Source: Streptomyces sp. Ru72 | GTDB taxonomy: Bacteria > Actinomycetota > Actinomycetes > Streptomycetales > Streptomycetaceae | Length of the DNA stretch: 64,000 nt | Assembly: GCF_002920635.1 (NCBI RefSeq) | Contig: NZ_PQSR01000011.1 | Location: 62,001-126,000, forward strand | Direction: 5' to 3' | Shown: positions 40,577-49,381 of the stretch, piece after piece | Layout: each line of letters starts with the position of its first letter | Numbering within the stretch: position 1 is the first letter of the stretch | Made by a program: the position numbers and the translations under genes | The notes under the pieces: generated by a model | Told to the model about the DNA's origin: nothing | Databases searched by the model: none | What the model saw: the letters and a program-made list of their open reading frames with translations, nothing else

Positions 40577-41779
40577 ATGTCTGGAACGAACAGCACGACC
40601 AGCGTCATCGTCGCGGGTGCGCGCACCCCGATGGGACGGCTGCTCGGCTCGCTGAAGTCCTTCTCCGGAGCCGACCTCGGCGGCTTCGCGATCAAGGCCG
40701 CCCTCGACCGTGCGGGGATCGGTGGCGACCAGGTGCAGTACGTCATCATGGGCCAGGTGCTCCAGGCCGGGGCCGGTCAGATCCCGGCACGTCAGGCCGC
40801 GGTCAAGGCGGGCATCCCGATGAGCGTCCCGGCCCTGACGATCAACAAGGTGTGTCTGTCGGGCCTCGACGCGATCGCGCTCGCGGACCAGCTGATCCGT
40901 GCGGGTGAGTTCGACGTGATCGTCGCGGGCGGCCAGGAGTCCATGACCAACGCCCCCCACCTGCTGCCGAAGTCCCGGGAGGGCTTCAAGTACGGCGCGG
41001 TCCAGATGCTGGACGCGATGGCGTACGACGGGCTGACCGACTCCTTCGACGGCATCGCCATGGGCGAGTCCACCGAGAAGCACAACACCCGCCTCGGCAT
41101 CGGCCGCCAGGAGCAGGACGAGATCGCCGCCCTGTCCCACCAGCGGGCCGCCGCCGCCCAGAAGAACGGCGTCTTCGAGGCGGAGATCACCCCCGTGGAG
41201 ATCCCGCAGCGCAAGGGCGAGCCGGTCCTCTTCGCCAAGGACGAGGGCATCCGCGGCGACACCACGGCGGAGTCGCTGGGCAAGCTGCGGCCGGCGTTCA
41301 GCAAGGACGGCACGATCACGGCCGGTTCCTCCTCGCAGATCTCGGACGGTGCGGCGGCCGTGGTCGTGATGAGCAAGGCCAAGGCTCAGGAGCTGGGCCT
41401 GGACTGGATCGCGGAGATCGGCGCCCACGGCAACGTGGCGGGGCCGGACAACTCCCTGCAGTCGCAGCCGTCGAACGCGATCCTGCACGCCCTGAAGAAG
41501 GAGGGCCTGGAGGTCGCCGACCTCGACCTGATCGAGATCAACGAGGCCTTCGCGGCGGTCGCCGTGCAGTCAATGAAGGACCTTGGGGTTTCCTCCGAAA
41601 AGGTGAATGTCAATGGCGGTGCCATTGCTCTGGGTCACCCGATCGGGATGTCCGGCGCCCGGCTCGTCCTGCACCTCGCCCTGGAGCTGAAGCGGCGCGG
41701 CGGCGGCGTGGGCGCGGCGGCGCTGTGCGGGGGCGGCGGCCAGGGTGACGCGCTGATCGTGCGGGTACCCAAGGCCTGA
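40577..41779 (+). CDS. Acetyl-CoA C-acetyltransferase (thiolase)
   Basis: Condenses two acetyl-CoA to acetoacetyl-CoA, or the reverse. The 400-residue enzyme has nucleophilic C93 in [11 protein letters not shown], the [16 protein letters not shown] histidine motif (about 350) and the second cysteine in [14 protein letters not shown]. The ATG at 40577 has GGAAGGGGA upstream. meaB follows after 47 bases, so the two may be co-transcribed. It feeds the 3-hydroxybutyryl-CoA dehydrogenase step. Confidence 0.95.
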   Translation: MSGTNSTTSVIVAGARTPMGRLLGSLKSFSGADLGGFAIKAALDRAGIGGDQVQYVIMGQVLQAGAGQIPARQAAVKAGIPMSVPALTINKVCLSGLDAIALADQLIRAGEFDVIVAGGQESMTNAPHLLPKSREGFKYGAVQMLDAMAYDGLTDSFDGIAMGESTEKHNTRLGIGRQEQDEIAALSHQRAAAAQKNGVFEAEITPVEIPQRKGEPVLFAKDEGIRGDTTAESLGKLRPAFSKDGTITAGSSSQISDGAAAVVVMSKAKAQELGLDWIAEIGAHGNVAGPDNSLQSQPSNAILHALKKEGLEVADLDLIEINEAFAAVAVQSMKDLGVSSEKVNVNGGAIALGHPIGMSGARLVLHLALELKRRGGGVGAAALCGGGGQGDALIVRVPKA

Positions 41780-41826
41780 GCACTCTCGAACCGACCTCTT
41801 TGCGTGAACACGTGAACGGAGCTGTG

Positions 41827-42783
41827 ATGCAGGACGTCTCCTCGCTGGTGGCCCAGGCCAGGGAAGGCCGGCCGCGGGCCGTGGCCCGGCTGATCTCCCT
41901 GGTGGAGGGGGCGTCCCCGCAGCTCAGGGAGGTCATGGCGGCGCTGGCCCCGCTGACCGGCAACGCATACGTGGTGGGCCTCACGGGGTCGCCGGGCGTC
42001 GGCAAGTCCACGTCCACGTCGGCGCTGGTGACCGCGTACCGCAAGCAGGGCAAGCGGGTCGGCGTGCTCGCCGTCGACCCGTCCTCGCCCTTCTCGGGCG
42101 GCGCCCTGCTCGGCGACCGGGTGCGGATGTCGGAGCACGCCTCGGACCCCGGCGTCTACATCCGCTCGATGGCCACCCGCGGCCACCTGGGGGGTCTGGC
42201 GTGGGCGGCTCCGCAGGCGATCCGGGTCCTGGACGCGGCGGGCTGCGACGTGATCCTGGTGGAGACGGTCGGCGTAGGCCAGTCGGAGGTGGAGATCGCC
42301 TCCCAGGCGGACACCTCGGTCGTCCTGCTGGCCCCGGGTATGGGCGACGGCATCCAGGCCGCGAAGGCGGGCATCCTCGAGATCGGCGACGTGTACGTCG
42401 TCAACAAGGCCGACCGGGACGGCGCGGACGCCACCGCGCGTGAGCTGAACCACATGCTGGGCCTGGGCGAGTCGCGGGCTCCCGGCGACTGGCGCCCGCC
42501 GATCGTGAAGACGGTCGCGGCCCGTGCCGAGGGCGTCGACGAGGTCGTGGAGGCGCTGGAGAAGCACCGGGCGTGGATGGAGGAGCGGGGCGTCCTGGCG
42601 GAGCGCCGGCTCTCCCGCGCGGCCCACGAGGTCGAGACGATCGCCGTGACGGCCCTGAGGGAACGCATCGGCGACCTCCACGGGGACCGCCGCCTGAGCG
42701 CCCTGGCGGAGCGGATCGTGGCGGGGGAGCTGGACCCGTACCGGGCGGCGGACGAACTGGTGGCGGGGCTGACGCAGGGCTGA
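41827..42783 (+). CDS. meaB: MeaB/ArgK-type GTPase, chaperone of B12-dependent acyl-CoA mutases
   Basis: G3E-family GTPase that protects methylmalonyl-CoA or isobutyryl-CoA mutase and gates delivery of adenosylcobalamin. The 318-residue protein has Walker A GSPGVGKS (54-61), the Mg/switch motif GVLAVDPSSPFSGGALLGDR, VETVGVGQSE and the guanine-specifying NKAD. GGAG lies five bases before the ATG at 41827. Its likely clients include IcmA, encoded at 51585, not the adjacent gene. Confidence 0.95.
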   Translation: MQDVSSLVAQAREGRPRAVARLISLVEGASPQLREVMAALAPLTGNAYVVGLTGSPGVGKSTSTSALVTAYRKQGKRVGVLAVDPSSPFSGGALLGDRVRMSEHASDPGVYIRSMATRGHLGGLAWAAPQAIRVLDAAGCDVILVETVGVGQSEVEIASQADTSVVLLAPGMGDGIQAAKAGILEIGDVYVVNKADRDGADATARELNHMLGLGESRAPGDWRPPIVKTVAARAEGVDEVVEALEKHRAWMEERGVLAERRLSRAAHEVETIAVTALRERIGDLHGDRRLSALAERIVAGELDPYRAADELVAGLTQG

Positions 42784-42947
42784 CGGGAAAGTGTGTGGTC
42801 CGTACGCGGGTGTGTTGATACGTTGATCCGCATGTTCCGCCTCTTGGCCTAGGGCCCGCCCAGGACCGCGATCGACGAGCAGCAGTGGCTGTGGTCGTCG
42901 CGGCACTCCGGCGTCCCTTCATCGCCTCGAGCCGAGGAACTCTCCGC

Positions 42948-44216
42948 GTGTCCACGCCTCCTTCCGCTGCTTCCGTGCGGCCCTCCTACGCCGCCGTTCT
43001 CCGTGCCCCGCGCGTCCGCCGCACTCTCGCCGCCTCCCTGGTCGCGCGGCTGTCGTACGGGACGGCTCCCCTCTCCGTGATGCTCGCCGTGACCAGGGCC
43101 AGCGGGTCGTACGCCGTGGCCGGGACGGTCCTGGCGCTGTTCGGGGCCACGACGGTCCTGCTGTCACCGCTGAGGGCGGCCTTCGTCGACCGCTACGGGC
43201 CCCGGCGGGCGCTCCTGACGATGGCCCTGCTCTACGCCTGCGTCCTGTGCCTGCTCGCGGTGGTCACCCGGCGGCCCGGCGCCCCGGCGCTGCTGCTGGG
43301 CGCCCTGGGCGCCGCCGCCGGGGTCTTTCCGCCGCCGCTCGGGCCCACCGTACGGGCCGTGTGGAGCGCCCTGTTCGACGACCGCCGGCTGGTGCAGCGG
43401 GCGTACGGCCTGGATGCCGTGGTCGAGGAGCTGACGTTCGTCGCGGGCCCGCTGCTGGTCGGCGCGGCGGTCCGGTATGCGCCACCGGCGGCCGGAGTGG
43501 CGCTGAGCGCGCTGTTGGTGACGGCCGGGACGATCGCCTTCGTCACCTCCCCGGGGGTGGCGCGTGTGCGGCCGCCCGCGGGGACACCGGCGCGCCTGAT
43601 GCACGGGCAGCTGCGGGGTGTGCGGGGACTGGCGCAGCCGGTGCTCGTGGCCGCGGGCGCCGGGCTTGCCGTCGGCGCGCTGGACCTCCTGGTCATGGCG
43701 TTCGCCGAGCAGCGAGGGTACGGCGACGACGTGGTGGCCTGGGTGCTCGCGGCACTGTCCGCGGGCAGCGCGGTGGGCGGGCTGCTGAACGGGGCGGTGG
43801 AGTGGCGGGGGAGCGCTCGGGTGCGCCTGTCGCTGCTGGGCGCGGGTCTGGGGCTGGCGGTGGCGGCGGCGGGGCTCGCTCCGGGCCTCGGCGTCCTCAC
43901 GGCGACGGTGATCTGCGCGGGCCTGTTCATCGCCCCGGCCCTGACGACGTCGTACCTGCTCGCGGACGAGTCGTCCCCTGCTGACTTCCGCACCCAGGCG
44001 GGTGCCTGGGTGAACATGGCCGTGAACGGCGGCATCTCGGCCGGCTCGGCAGCGGTAGGGGCGTTGTTGGGGCATCTGCCGCTGGGGTGGTGCTTCGCGG
44101 TGCCGGGGGCGGTCACAGTGGCTGCCGCGGGTTTGGCCGCCGGTGGCTGTCCCCGCGCCCCAAGGGGCGCGGGGAGCTGCGCGACCGGCCGCAACGGGCC
44201 CGCGGGCGAGCACTGA
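42948..44216 (+). CDS. MFS-family transporter
   Basis: 422 residues with 10-12 hydrophobic helices and the MFS loop FVDRYGPRRALLTMALLYA between helices 2 and 3. Substrate unknown; layout suggests an exporter. The GTG at 42948 has GAGGAA upstream; another GTG at 42885 would add a 21-residue basic leader. The last 20 or so codons (PRAPRGAGSCATGRNGPAGEH) are translation of a family B repeat, so the natural C-terminus was probably replaced by it. Confidence 0.88.
   Translation: MSTPPSAASVRPSYAAVLRAPRVRRTLAASLVARLSYGTAPLSVMLAVTRASGSYAVAGTVLALFGATTVLLSPLRAAFVDRYGPRRALLTMALLYACVLCLLAVVTRRPGAPALLLGALGAAAGVFPPPLGPTVRAVWSALFDDRRLVQRAYGLDAVVEELTFVAGPLLVGAAVRYAPPAAGVALSALLVTAGTIAFVTSPGVARVRPPAGTPARLMHGQLRGVRGLAQPVLVAAGAGLAVGALDLLVMAFAEQRGYGDDVVAWVLAALSAGSAVGGLLNGAVEWRGSARVRLSLLGAGLGLAVAAAGLAPGLGVLTATVICAGLFIAPALTTSYLLADESSPADFRTQAGAWVNMAVNGGISAGSAAVGALLGHLPLGWCFAVPGAVTVAAAGLAAGGCPRAPRGAGSCATGRNGPAGEH
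44151..44185. repeat. Hairpin repeat, family B, copy 2, inside the MFS gene 3' end
   Basis: CCCCGCGCCCC (44151-44161) and GGGGCGCGGGG (44164-44174) are perfect complements around AA, followed by AGCTGCGCGAC-GGCCGC, matching the tail of the copy at 3714-3745. Confidence 0.8.
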
Positions 44217-44255
44217 CGGGCGCCCCCTACGGCTCCACGCGGGGCCGGCGGAGTG

Positions 44256-44732
44256 CTACGGCTTGCCCCGCTGCCCCCGCAGGTGTTCCGCGATGGGTCG
44301 CAGGGACTTGTGGAGGTGTTCCAGGTCGTCCGCGGGCAGCAGGTCGATGAAGTGCCGCCGCACGGACGCCACGTGGTGCGGCGCGACCTTCTGCATCGTC
44401 TCCAGGCCGTGGTCCGTGAGGACCGCGTACAGACCCCGGCGGTCGGACTCGCAGTTCTCCCGGCGTACCAGGTCCGCGTTCTCCATACGAGTGATCTGGT
44501 GCGAGAGGCGGCTCTTGGACTGGAGGGTGGCGGACGCGAGGTCGCTCATCCGCATTCGCAGGCCCTCCGACTCCGAGAGGTTCACCAGGATCTCGTAGTC
44601 GTTCATCGTCAGGCCGAACGGCTGCAGATCCTTTTCCAGCTGGTAGGTCAGCAGCTTGTTGACCTCCAGGTGGGTGCGCCAAGCACACTGTTCCGCATCC
44701 GTCAGCCAGCGCGTGGCCGTCTCGATCTCCAT
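44256..44732 (-). CDS. MarR-family transcriptional regulator
   Basis: 158 residues with a winged helix: LTMNDYEILVNLSESEGLRMRMSDLASATLQSKSRLSHQITRMENADLVRRENCESDRRGLYAVLT. The wing carries the DRRG motif typical of MarR proteins. The ATG at 44732 is followed upstream by a short palindrome that may be its own operator. It lies convergent with the MFS gene, which may be its target or unrelated. Confidence 0.92.
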   Translation of the reverse strand: MEIETATRWLTDAEQCAWRTHLEVNKLLTYQLEKDLQPFGLTMNDYEILVNLSESEGLRMRMSDLASATLQSKSRLSHQITRMENADLVRRENCESDRRGLYAVLTDHGLETMQKVAPHHVASVRRHFIDLLPADDLEHLHKSLRPIAEHLRGQRGKP

Positions 44733-44743
44733 GAATGAAGTCT

Positions 44744-44754
44744 ACCTAAAAGGT
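44744..44754. promoter_or_regulatory. Candidate MarR operator
   Basis: ACCT-AAA-AGGT, in an AT-rich patch 12 bases upstream of the MarR start codon, in the gap to the AIM24 genes. Suggests autoregulation; inferred from position and symmetry only. Confidence 0.4.
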
Positions 44755-44824
44755 TGAAAGGCGAACTAGTGAGGGTGGTGTGACTGTGCGCACGCGTTCG
44801 ACGTCACACTCCGCAGACTACCGC

Positions 44825-45619
44825 TCACAGCCCGAAGCGACGCTGGAGGTCCCCCAGCTGTCCGGGAAGACGCGGTGTCCCCGGCTGTCCCTGATGGCCG
44901 GGTACCCCACCGCCGCCGGGTACGCCGGGCTCGTGCGGGACCACTCCCGTGTCCTGCTCGGCCATGAGCGTCTCCGAGGACTGCAGCAGCACCGTGCCCG
45001 CCCCGACGAACTCGAACTGGTGCTCCTCCCCGGAGGCCCCGCCGAGCCCCGTCATCGCACGTAGACCGCCCCATACGCCCGTCAGGTACCCATGGTCGTA
45101 GTGGTGGCACGGCGACGGGCAGTCGGCCCAGCCGACCAGTGCCTGCGGGTCCACCCGGATCGGGGGTTCCATGAACACCACCGGACCGTTGGACGCGGCC
45201 ACGAACTTCCCGGTTCCGATGAGCGTGAGGAAGCCCGGAATGATCGACTGCTTCAGCGAGAGACTTGGCTGAAAAGCGAGCAGGTTGCCGGAGCGAATGG
45301 TCAGATTGCCGTCCTCGAGGTCGTACGAGTTCACGTCGAAGGCCCGGTCGGCGAGCAGCATCTTGCCGGAGCCCTCCGCCACCACCCAGTCGCTCGCGTG
45401 CAGTGGCGAATGGAACGACGTACGGACGAGACGGTCCAGACGGCCGTGCCCGATGCCGTTGAACTCCATCGAGCCGTAGTAGGCGATCATCTTGCCCTTC
45501 TGCAGGAACCACTGGCTCCCCTTGAGCTCCACGCAGAAGGTGTACTTGTCGACGTTGTCGTCGGCCGGCAGCGTCATCGGGTCGTACACGACGGGCCCCG
45601 CGCCCGGGTAGGTGGTCAC
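44825..45619 (-). CDS. AIM24-family protein (third of three)
   Basis: 264 residues with the AIM24 beta-rich fold: repeated short strands with GxGxxLL and GNLLAF-type motifs, and VRVDPQALVGWADC as seen in the family (VDPQAxVA). A Gly/Pro-rich tail (EPGVPGGGGVPGHQGQPG) distinguishes it from its two neighbours. No signal peptide. Function unknown; the name comes from a yeast mitochondrial protein. It overlaps the middle gene by four bases. Confidence 0.85.
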   Translation of the reverse strand: MTTYPGAGPVVYDPMTLPADDNVDKYTFCVELKGSQWFLQKGKMIAYYGSMEFNGIGHGRLDRLVRTSFHSPLHASDWVVAEGSGKMLLADRAFDVNSYDLEDGNLTIRSGNLLAFQPSLSLKQSIIPGFLTLIGTGKFVAASNGPVVFMEPPIRVDPQALVGWADCPSPCHHYDHGYLTGVWGGLRAMTGLGGASGEEHQFEFVGAGTVLLQSSETLMAEQDTGVVPHEPGVPGGGGVPGHQGQPGTPRLPGQLGDLQRRFGL

Positions 45620-46266
45620 AGCTTCTCCTCCGACGCCTGCACGTACACCACACCACTGCCGCTCAGCTCCAGCTGGAACGCCTCGCCGGAGCCGCGGCCC
45701 ACCATGTCGCGCCAGCCGAGCGCCGTGGACAGCTTGTTGCGCACGTCGCCGTGGTGGGCGACATACGCCTGCGGGTCGACGTGGACCGGGCGCTGCGGGG
45801 TGATCGGCACCTCGAAGACGCCTCCGTGCGCCATGACGGCGACCGCGCCGTGCCCGGTCAGGGTCGTCGTGAACAGGCCCTGGCCGGTGACCTGGCCCCG
45901 CACCAGCCCCATGACGCCCCCCTGGGAGCCCATGAACATCGTGCCCTGCTGGAGGGTGCCCTCGAAGGCGAGCAGCCGGTCCGCCTCGACGTACAGCGTG
46001 TCGCCGGTCAGGTTGATCACCTGGATGTGGTGGCCGCCGTGCCCGAACAGCACCGTGCCGCTGCCCTCGACCGTCATCAGCGGCGTCGCCTCGCCCGCGA
46101 TGCGGCGGCCGATCATCGACATGACCCCGCCCTGGCCGCCCTGGATGTTGGGGGTGAAGGCGACGTCGCCCTTGTAGGCGAGCATCGCGCCCCGCTGGCT
46201 GAACAGCCGCTGCCCGGGGATCACCGTCGCCTCGATCATCTTGGAGTTCACTTCTCGGAAGCCCAT
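45616..46266 (-). CDS. AIM24-family protein (second of three)
   Basis: 216 residues; motifs GEATPLMTVEGSGTVLFGHGGHHIQVINLTGDTLYVEADRLLAFEG and HVDPQAYVAHHGDV match the AIM24 family. It starts one base after the stop of the first gene and overlaps the third, so the three are translationally coupled. An internal ATG at codon 10 (MIEATVIPG) is an alternative start. Confidence 0.87.
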   Translation of the reverse strand: MGFREVNSKMIEATVIPGQRLFSQRGAMLAYKGDVAFTPNIQGGQGGVMSMIGRRIAGEATPLMTVEGSGTVLFGHGGHHIQVINLTGDTLYVEADRLLAFEGTLQQGTMFMGSQGGVMGLVRGQVTGQGLFTTTLTGHGAVAVMAHGGVFEVPITPQRPVHVDPQAYVAHHGDVRNKLSTALGWRDMVGRGSGEAFQLELSGSGVVYVQASEEKL

Positions 46267-46267
46267 G

Positions 46268-46906
46268 TCAGAGGTCCCCCGCGATCGTGTTGCGCTCGCT
46301 GGGCTGCACGTACACCAGTCCGTCCCCCTCGAAGCGGATCTGGAAGGCCTCGCCGCCGCCCTCGCCCATGAATGTGCGGAACGTCACGCCCGACTGGAAC
46401 GACTGCCGCAGGTTCCCCTGGTGCGCCACGTACGCGCCCGGGTCGACGGTCAGCGGGTACTGCGCACTGACCCGCAGCACCACCGCCGGGCCGTCCGACA
46501 TGATCGCCGCCTGGCCGTGGCCCTCGACCGTCGTCGTGAACAGGCCGTTGCCCTGCGAGGCGCCCCGCAGGCCGGTGAACGTCGTGCCCGTGCGCAGGCC
46601 GGCGTCCGTCGCGAGGAGGTTGCTCGACTCGACGTACAGCTTGTCCCCCTGGAGGCTGACGAGGTTGATCTCGGAGGCCCGGTCCGCGAACCAGCACGTC
46701 CCGTGCCCCTTCACCTCCATCACGGTCATCTGCTCGCCGGTGAGCCGCCGGGTCACCATTCCCCGGATCCCCTCACCGCCGCCGGTGAGCTTCTTGAAGG
46801 TCATCTGGCCGTCGTACGCGACCATGGAGCCGTTCTTCGCCTTCACGCCGTCCCCGGTCATGTCGACGGCCAGCACCTTGCTGCCTTGGAGTCGGAACAT
46901 CGCCAC
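46268..46906 (-). CDS. AIM24-family protein (first of three)
   Basis: 212 residues; it opens MAMFRLQGSKVLAVDMTGDGVKAKNGSMVAYDG and contains GDKLYVESSNLLATD and TVDPGAYVAHQGNL, parallel to the second gene. The three proteins probably form a hetero-oligomer, judged by tandem order and coupling. The promoter lies in the 236-base divergent gap to the DUF3817 gene. Confidence 0.87.
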   Translation of the reverse strand: MAMFRLQGSKVLAVDMTGDGVKAKNGSMVAYDGQMTFKKLTGGGEGIRGMVTRRLTGEQMTVMEVKGHGTCWFADRASEINLVSLQGDKLYVESSNLLATDAGLRTGTTFTGLRGASQGNGLFTTTVEGHGQAAIMSDGPAVVLRVSAQYPLTVDPGAYVAHQGNLRQSFQSGVTFRTFMGEGGGEAFQIRFEGDGLVYVQPSERNTIAGDL

Positions 46907-47142
46907 GGAGCGAAGGTAACGGCCGCGCGGGTGCGGCGGACAGAGCCCGAAGGTGGATCCGCACCCCGAGCCGCCCCTTAGAGGGGTCCAGCGGTCGGGT
47001 AAGGGATGAGTCGGCGTGTCGCCGACACCCCGTACCCCCGTGCCGGGGCCGCCGCTTCCCGGATGTCACAATGGGCGGGCGCTTGTGCGTGCGTTCACAA
47101 AGCGCCCGCCCTTCCGGACGAACCTCCCACCGAAGGTGACCC

Positions 47143-47487
47143 GTGGACATAAAGACCGCCACCGCCCTCCGCCGGCTCCGCCTGGTCTCGGCCCCAGAGG
47201 CCGTCTCGTTCCTGCTGCTGCTCGTCTGCTCGGTACTGAAGCGCACCACCGACTTCAACGCCGTGCCCGTGATGGGCTCGATCCACGGTGTCCTGTTCAT
47301 CCTGTACGTGATCTTCTGGGCGGACGCCTGGAACCGCACCAAGTGGCCGTTGAAGACCGCCGCCGTCTACTTCGTCCTCTCCGTGCTGCCGACCGGCGGC
47401 TTCTTCGCCGAGCGCAAGCTGCGCCGCGAGGCCGAGGACGCCGTCATCGCGGCTCGCGCCCGCAAGGAAGGGGTCGTGAACGCGTGA
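47143..47487 (+). CDS. DUF3817 membrane protein, copy 1
   Basis: 114 residues, three hydrophobic segments (about 15-32, 42-60, 67-85), with the family pattern [48 protein letters not shown] and [11 protein letters not shown]. Function unknown. GTG start. It overlaps the thiamine-binding-family gene by four bases (GTGA). Confidence 0.88.
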   Translation: MDIKTATALRRLRLVSAPEAVSFLLLLVCSVLKRTTDFNAVPVMGSIHGVLFILYVIFWADAWNRTKWPLKTAAVYFVLSVLPTGGFFAERKLRREAEDAVIAARARKEGVVNA

Positions 47488-47780
47488 TCGTCGCCTTCTC
47501 CGTGACGCCGCTGGGCGTCGGCGAGGACGTGGGGGAGTACGTCGCCGACGCCGTCCGGGTCGTACGGGAATCCGGTCTGCCCAACCGCACCGACGCCATG
47601 TTCACCTCGATCGAGGGGGAGTGGGACGAGGTGATGGACGTGGTGAAGCGTGCCGTCGCTGTGGTCGAGGAGCGGGCGCCGCGGGTCTCCCTGGTCCTCA
47701 AGGCGGACATCCGCCCGGGCGTGACGGACGGCCTCACCTCCAAGGTGGAGACGGTGGAGAGGCACCTGACCGGAGGGTGA
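47484..47780 (+). CDS. MTH1187/YkoF-like thiamine-binding family protein
   Basis: 98 residues with the ferredoxin-like pattern [59 protein letters not shown]. Members bind thiamine-like pyrimidine ligands; the ligand is unproven here. It is translationally coupled to the DUF3817 gene by a GTGA overlap. Confidence 0.85.
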   Translation: MIVAFSVTPLGVGEDVGEYVADAVRVVRESGLPNRTDAMFTSIEGEWDEVMDVVKRAVAVVEERAPRVSLVLKADIRPGVTDGLTSKVETVERHLTGG

Positions 47781-47857
47781 GGCGCCGCCCGGCGAGGTAA
47801 GGGCCCGCAACTCCGAACCCCGGCCCCCAGGGGCCGGGGCATTTCTTTGCGCGCACG

Positions 47858-47917
47858 TTTGAGCGGTCGCTCAAATCTGCTGTACTGTCGAGGCAACCTG
47901 CTTGAGCGACTGCTCAA
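47858..47917. promoter_or_regulatory. Twin palindromic operators and promoter of the SRPBCC-DUF4166-TetR operon
   Basis: Site 1: TTTGAGCG-GT-CGCTCAAA (47858-47875), perfect. Site 2: TTGAGC-GACT-GCTCAA (47902-47917), perfect 6-bp arms of the same sequence. A possible -35 TTGAGC overlaps site 1, with -10 TGTACT at 47881-47886 after a 16-base spacer; site 2 would cover the start of transcription. The shared half-site TTGAGC points to one regulator, most simply the TetR protein at the end of the operon. Confidence 0.8.
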
Positions 47918-47951
47918 AAAGGACGACGACCAGGGGATCAGGGGGATCCGC

Positions 47952-48701
47952 ATGGGGCTCTACGTGGAGGAACACATACGGGTCGCCCTCGACGACCTGT
48001 GGGAACGCACCCAGGACCCCGCGCAGCACCGGCGCTGGGATCTCCGTTTCACCGAGATCGACCACCTGCCCTGCGCGGAGGGCGAACCCCGGCGCTTCCG
48101 GTACGCCACGCGGGTCCTGCCCTTCCTGACGGTGTCCGCCACCGGCGTGTCGGCGGGGGAGAAGACGCGACCGGACGGCACCCGCACCTCCGCGCTGCGG
48201 TTCTCCTCGCCGCACCCGCTGTCGCTGATCGCCGAGGGGAGCGGCTACTGGCGATACGTCCCCGACGGCGACGGCGTCCGCTTCCTGACCGGGTACGACT
48301 ACCGGCCGCGCTGGGGTGCCTTCGGCTCCCTGGCCGACCGGCTGGTCTTCCGGCCCCTGATGGGGTGGGCGACGGCCTGGTCGTTCGACCGCCTGCGCCT
48401 GTGGCTGGAGCGGGGGGTCGCACCGGAGCGCGCGCTCGTGAACTGGCTGGTGGAACTGGCGGCCCGCGCGCTGATCGTCACGGCCGCCGGCACGGGCCTC
48501 GCCCTGGGCTCCTCCTCCGACCTGTTCGGCCCCTTCACGTCGGCGACTGCCTTTCTGTGCCCACTGCTGCTGGTGGTCGCCATCTCGCTGGCCCTGTTCA
48601 AGGCGCCCCTGCCCCGCACCCCGGCCGCCCGTCGCTGTCTGCGCACCCCGCCCACGCGCGTGAGCGCACCCCGCCTCCTCACCACCCTGGAACGGCCGTG
48701 A
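47952..48701 (+). CDS. SRPBCC-like protein with C-terminal membrane helices
   Basis: 249 residues. The N-terminal part (about 1-160) looks like a lipid-binding START/SRPBCC fold (MGLYVEEHIRVALDDLWERTQDPAQHRRWDLRFTEI), followed by two hydrophobic helices (about 170-190 and 197-215). ATG start about 35 bases after operator site 2. It overlaps the next gene by four bases. First gene of a three-gene operon; ligand unknown. Confidence 0.75.
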   Translation: MGLYVEEHIRVALDDLWERTQDPAQHRRWDLRFTEIDHLPCAEGEPRRFRYATRVLPFLTVSATGVSAGEKTRPDGTRTSALRFSSPHPLSLIAEGSGYWRYVPDGDGVRFLTGYDYRPRWGAFGSLADRLVFRPLMGWATAWSFDRLRLWLERGVAPERALVNWLVELAARALIVTAAGTGLALGSSSDLFGPFTSATAFLCPLLLVVAISLALFKAPLPRTPAARRCLRTPPTRVSAPRLLTTLERP

Positions 48702-49381
48702 CGACCTCGATCTTCCAGACGGCGATGGGCGCGGACTTCGGGCGGCTGCACCCGGAGCTGCGGCGCCGCTTCTCCGTGGGGCTGGTGAACGGCGAGGCGT
48801 GCACGGGGCGCGGTGTCATGGACCGCGTCTGGCACGACAGGGGTCTGGTGAAGCCGTTCCTCGTGCTGGGCGGCACGCGGAACATCCTCGTCCCGCGCCA
48901 GGGGCAGAACGTTCCCTTCGTCATCGAGAACGTCCCGTACACCGACACCTTCGGCCGTGAGACGGTGTCGTTCGTGCGTACCTTCGACCTCCCGGGCCGG
49001 GCCCGCCGCTTCGACGCGCAGATGGTGCTGAGCCCGAAGGGCGACCGTGTTCTGGACTATCTCGGCACCCATCAGCATCTGGCGAGCGAGTTGCACTTCT
49101 CGGCGGAGCCGGATGGGTCACTGCTGATCCGCTCCGGCGAGCACCGCTTCCGGGAGGGGCCGGTGGACGTGCGCGTGCCGGACGTCATCGGCGGGCAGGC
49201 GGAGGTCCGGGAGTCGTTCGACGAGTCGACCGGACGGTTCCGGATCCGGGTGCGGGTGGCGAACCGGTACGTCGGCCCGTTGTTCGGCTATGAGGGGTCG
49301 TTCACGGTGTCGTACGCGGACGTCGGTGCGTGCGGGGTGCGGCCGGGGCTGCGGCCGGCGCGGGAGGAGGCGCGGGCGTGA
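48698..49381 (+). CDS. DUF4166 protein
   Basis: 227 residues; MGADFGRLHPELRRRFSVG, GRGVMDRVWH, NVPYTDTFGRETVSFVRTF, GLVRP-like ends and VANRYVGPLFGYEGSFTVSY match the DUF4166 family, whose function is unknown. GTG start inside the previous stop (GTGA); the next gene starts the same way, so all three are coupled. Confidence 0.83.
   Translation: MTTSIFQTAMGADFGRLHPELRRRFSVGLVNGEACTGRGVMDRVWHDRGLVKPFLVLGGTRNILVPRQGQNVPFVIENVPYTDTFGRETVSFVRTFDLPGRARRFDAQMVLSPKGDRVLDYLGTHQHLASELHFSAEPDGSLLIRSGEHRFREGPVDVRVPDVIGGQAEVRESFDESTGRFRIRVRVANRYVGPLFGYEGSFTVSYADVGACGVRPGLRPAREEARA

Noticed and set aside
42831..42851. Tiny ORF ATG-TTC-CGC-CTC-TTG-GCC-TAG before the MFS gene, possibly a leader peptide
   Set aside because: Six codons, no attenuator hairpin coupled to it; cannot be distinguished from chance.
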